Source of the DNA: Euryarchaeota archaeon UBA170
GTDB taxonomy: Archaea > Thermoplasmatota > Poseidoniia > Poseidoniales > Thalassarchaeaceae
Assembly: GCA_002499345.1 (NCBI GenBank)
Contig: DALF01000031.1
Location: forward strand, 1 to 7,656
DNA: 7,656 bases
Direction: 5' to 3'
Under the pieces are notes generated by a model. It ran no database searches, was not told the origin of the DNA, and saw only the letters and a program-made list of their open reading frames with translations. Below are positions 5,602 to 7,656 of the stretch, piece by piece. A program made the position numbers and the translations under genes. Position 1 is the stretch's first letter. The number at the start of each line of letters is the position of its first letter.

Positions 5602-5958
5602 ATGGACTGGCAGAACGCGATTAGAGCCAGTAAGCTCAGAGAAGGAAAGAGTAAGATGGTCACTGTAGGTTCAAAAATACTTATGATAGTTAATCTAGAG
5701 GGGGTTTTCCATGCCACTGAAGGACTTTGTAAACACATGAAATGGCCCTTGTCATGGGGCGGTAAGATAGAGAATGGATGCATAAGATGTCCCCTTCATC
5801 AGACGACCCATTGCATCTCAGATGGGAGTTTGGTCGAGTGGGCGCCGTTTCCTCTCTTTCCACCATATGGGAGGCTTGTTGGTTCTATGGTCTCTGAGAA
5901 GGATCTAGGAATTTTTGAGACTCGAGTTGAGAGTGGTTTTGTCCAGGTACTAATCTAA
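5602..5958 (+). CDS. Rieske [2Fe-2S] ferredoxin-like protein
   Basis: A 118-residue protein with one Rieske domain and little else. The cluster motif is complete: Cys43-x-His45, a 17-residue gap, then Cys63-x2-His66 (CPLH), where two Cys and two His bind the [2Fe-2S] cluster. Residues 20-42 give the usual strands before it (VTVGSKILMIVNLEGVFHAT), and GFVQVLI closes the fold. A Pro-rich insert, EWAPFPLFPPYG (79-90), follows the cluster loops. No signal peptide or membrane segment, so it is a soluble electron carrier or small subunit. ATG 5602 lies one base past the SDR stop, with GGGGA 4 nt upstream. An in-frame ATG at 5572 would overlap the SDR by 29 nt and add ten residues of no Rieske character. 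The likely partner is the SDR or an oxygenase/reductase elsewhere. The electron donor and acceptor cannot be read from this window. Confidence 0.9.
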   Translation: MDWQNAIRASKLREGKSKMVTVGSKILMIVNLEGVFHATEGLCKHMKWPLSWGGKIENGCIRCPLHQTTHCISDGSLVEWAPFPLFPPYGRLVGSMVSEKDLGIFETRVESGFVQVLI

Positions 5959-6022
5959 TCTCTAAAACCTGTCCGGAACTAGTAATCCTGAATAGTGTCA
6001 ACAAATCGGGAAGCATGTTAGT

Positions 6023-7656
6023 ATGATAGAGGGAGTCGTGATTGATGATGAGGGAAATACCCTCTACACGCCTTCAGAGGCCTCTCTGATCGAGTCTCCG
6101 GCCCCCACAAGATGGAAAATATGGCTATCGGCGACTGGACTGGTTTCGTTAATGATCTTGGTCTCCCTGCAGGGATGGATAATTGACGATGTTGTTGACG
6201 ATATCAAAAAGGAGTTGGGCATATATGACAGAGTTCCTGTTTGGGAAAGATCAGAGTGGCCTTACCTGACCAGCTACTCCAATGGTTATGTTATGGAATA
6301 CGGACAATACGATGTATTGGAGACAGAAAATGAGTGGAACTCTACACATCATTTCGTGGAGTTCGTATTGCCCTTGAGTGAGGGAGGATCCGCACCCGAC
6401 GGCTTGGTGAGTCTCGCTATCTGGCTACCTGATGTTCCAGAAGGGACGGAAGTACCCGTGATTGCTGAATTCGGACCTTATTTCGACGAAGTGAGTGTTG
6501 AGACTCCGTCTATTGAAGTTCCTGGAACATGGCTTGGACAGATGATAATTGATCAGCTACTCCCGCATGGATATGCTTTCGCACAGGTATCCGTGATGGG
6601 GACAGGCCGGTCAAACCACTGTATGGACCTGATGGGCAATGCCGAACAATTGGGCGTGGATGCCGCAGTAACGTGGCTAGGGACCCAGGATTGGAGTAAT
6701 GGCAGGGTAGCTATGATTGGGAAGTCCTACGATGGCTCTACGCCTTGGCAGGCGGCCACCTTCGGAAATCCACATTTAGCTACTATCGTGCCAATTTCAG
6801 GTTTGATAGGCGTAATGGAACTAATGTGGAAAAACGGTAGTAGCGAAGCTAGAGCGGCGATAATGCACAATGGTGTTTACGGCTCGTACGGAATTGATGG
6901 TGATCAGGAGGATGTGGGAAATATGTGCCCAGATTATATTATTGGACCGGGCACTGGAGTCTCGGCCTATATGTGGGGGAGTGAATTTGCAGGCACTTAT
7001 TGGGAGGAGAGGTACTTCCTCGACAGAGTACTTCAGAACTATCGGGGCTCAGTATATTTGATCCAAGGCATGCATGACTGGAACGTGGATCCACATATGG
7101 CAATCCCTGTAATCAATCAACTGAAGGATTCTGGAATTGAATCTAAGGGCCTATTTGGACAGTGGGATCATGACTACCCAGATAGGCCAGATTACCACTT
7201 TGATCGCTCCGGAGATGGACGAGGGAGGGAGGCATATCCAGAAATGGTCCGCTTTGACTGGATGCAAGACCTATTGGAGTGGTTCGACTGGTATCTGAAG
7301 GATTTGGGAGATCAACCTGGTTTATTCGTTGAGATTCAATCGAATCAAGGACAGTGGAGGATAGAGGATAGGTACCCTCCTGAAGGAATGGAGTCGATAT
7401 CACTAGATCTCGGCGGTGCACTTTCAAATATTGCTGGAGGAGCTACAAATATCCTCCCTAACGGGAATTTTGGACCTATTTATGAGAGCTCTCCCCTGAC
7501 TGAAGATATTTGGATTTCCGGCCTTCCGAGACTACACATAGATGTTACAACAACGACTTTGGGAGGGCAGGTTTACGCCCTTCTAGAAGATTGCTCAGGT
7601 CAAGGAGAGTGCATCCATATCGGTCACGCCATCATGGATCTGAGATATCACGAGGG
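6023..7656 (+). CDS. Membrane-anchored CocE/X-Pro dipeptidyl-peptidase-type serine hydrolase (3' end outside window)
   Basis: Open from ATG 6023 to the window edge (544 codons plus two bases, no stop). One membrane segment at about 33-54, with Arg30/Lys32 before it and Asp-rich sequence after it, predicts a short cytoplasmic tail and an outward-facing enzyme. The alpha/beta-hydrolase core begins near residue 110. The nucleophile motif is GKSYDG, with Ser235. GMHDWNV at 349-355 supplies the likely catalytic Asp352, and GQWDHDYPD at 379-387 supplies a likely His383. From about 445 (WRIEDRYPP) the C-terminal jelly-roll domain starts, recognisable from SSPLTEDIWISGLPRLHIDV at 489-508, and it is cut off. 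The family hydrolyses X-Pro dipeptides, acyl-ester or glutaryl substrates, and motif content does not settle which. No clear TATA box or strong Shine-Dalgarno precedes ATG 6023. The 64-nt gap from the Rieske gene leaves operon membership open. Confidence 0.92.
   Translation, partial: MIEGVVIDDEGNTLYTPSEASLIESPAPTRWKIWLSATGLVSLMILVSLQGWIIDDVVDDIKKELGIYDRVPVWERSEWPYLTSYSNGYVMEYGQYDVLETENEWNSTHHFVEFVLPLSEGGSAPDGLVSLAIWLPDVPEGTEVPVIAEFGPYFDEVSVETPSIEVPGTWLGQMIIDQLLPHGYAFAQVSVMGTGRSNHCMDLMGNAEQLGVDAAVTWLGTQDWSNGRVAMIGKSYDGSTPWQAATFGNPHLATIVPISGLIGVMELMWKNGSSEARAAIMHNGVYGSYGIDGDQEDVGNMCPDYIIGPGTGVSAYMWGSEFAGTYWEERYFLDRVLQNYRGSVYLIQGMHDWNVDPHMAIPVINQLKDSGIESKGLFGQWDHDYPDRPDYHFDRSGDGRGREAYPEMVRFDWMQDLLEWFDWYLKDLGDQPGLFVEIQSNQGQWRIEDRYPPEGMESISLDLGGALSNIAGGATNILPNGNFGPIYESSPLTEDIWISGLPRLHIDVTTTTLGGQVYALLEDCSGQGECIHIGHAIMDLRYHE

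Noticed and set aside
6870..7061. Plus-strand 63-codon ORF inside the hydrolase gene
   Set aside because: It is an out-of-frame reading within a long open frame that carries clear hydrolase motifs on both sides.
7143..7427. Minus-strand 94-codon ORF near the right end
   Set aside because: It is antisense to the hydrolase's catalytic His region, where the plus frame is open and matches the family.

Overview
The window looks archaeal, most likely from a marine Thermoplasmata-type euryarchaeon such as Poseidoniales (Marine Group II) or a relative. This is an inference. It rests on a clear transcription factor B (TFB) gene, TATA boxes placed about 26 nt before start codons (leaderless-transcript geometry), an arginine codon bias toward AGA/AGG, frequent ATA isoleucine codons, and an EF-hand membrane protein. 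Base composition is moderate and no stretch looks foreign. I see no tRNA, rRNA, CRISPR array, insertion sequence or attachment site. No gene-free stretch exceeds 300 bases.

Layout, left to right. (1) 41-886 (+): an extended-SDR (NAD-dependent epimerase/dehydratase) fold protein whose glycine motif and catalytic Tyr/Lys are all replaced. It runs tail-to-tail, with a 7-nt overlap, into (2) 880-2352 (-): a 490-residue membrane protein with two perfect EF-hands, a domain that recalls protist proteins, one internal membrane segment and an unassigned C-terminal domain. Upstream of it on the same strand is (3) 2410-3558 (-): a complete glycine-cleavage T protein (GcvT). (4) Diverging from gcvT is a TFB gene (about 3693-4718, +). 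(5) Twelve nucleotides after the TFB stop is a strong TATA box, followed at leaderless distance by a 30-codon mini-ORF (4759-4851). After that come a T7 tract, a good Shine-Dalgarno, an SDR gene (4872-5600) and a Rieske ferredoxin-like gene (5602-5958). (6) 6023 to the window end (+): a membrane-anchored CocE/X-Pro dipeptidyl-peptidase-type serine hydrolase, cut off at its C-terminus.

How they fit together. The SDR and Rieske genes are separated by one nucleotide and probably act as a redox pair, with the mini-ORF and T7 tract as a possible regulatory leader. gcvT and the EF-hand gene may share a transcript, but their functions have no obvious link. TFB is a general initiation factor and may act on all the TATA-box promoters here. 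The hydrolase is probably exported to the cell surface for peptide or ester breakdown, which suits a heterotrophic marine archaeon.

The most unusual items are the mini-ORF/T7 leader, the two SDR proteins lacking the standard catalytic tyrosine (by different routes), the EF-hand protein with its eukaryote-like central domain, and the TATA box lying inside the longest reading frame of the TFB gene, which moves its start downstream.
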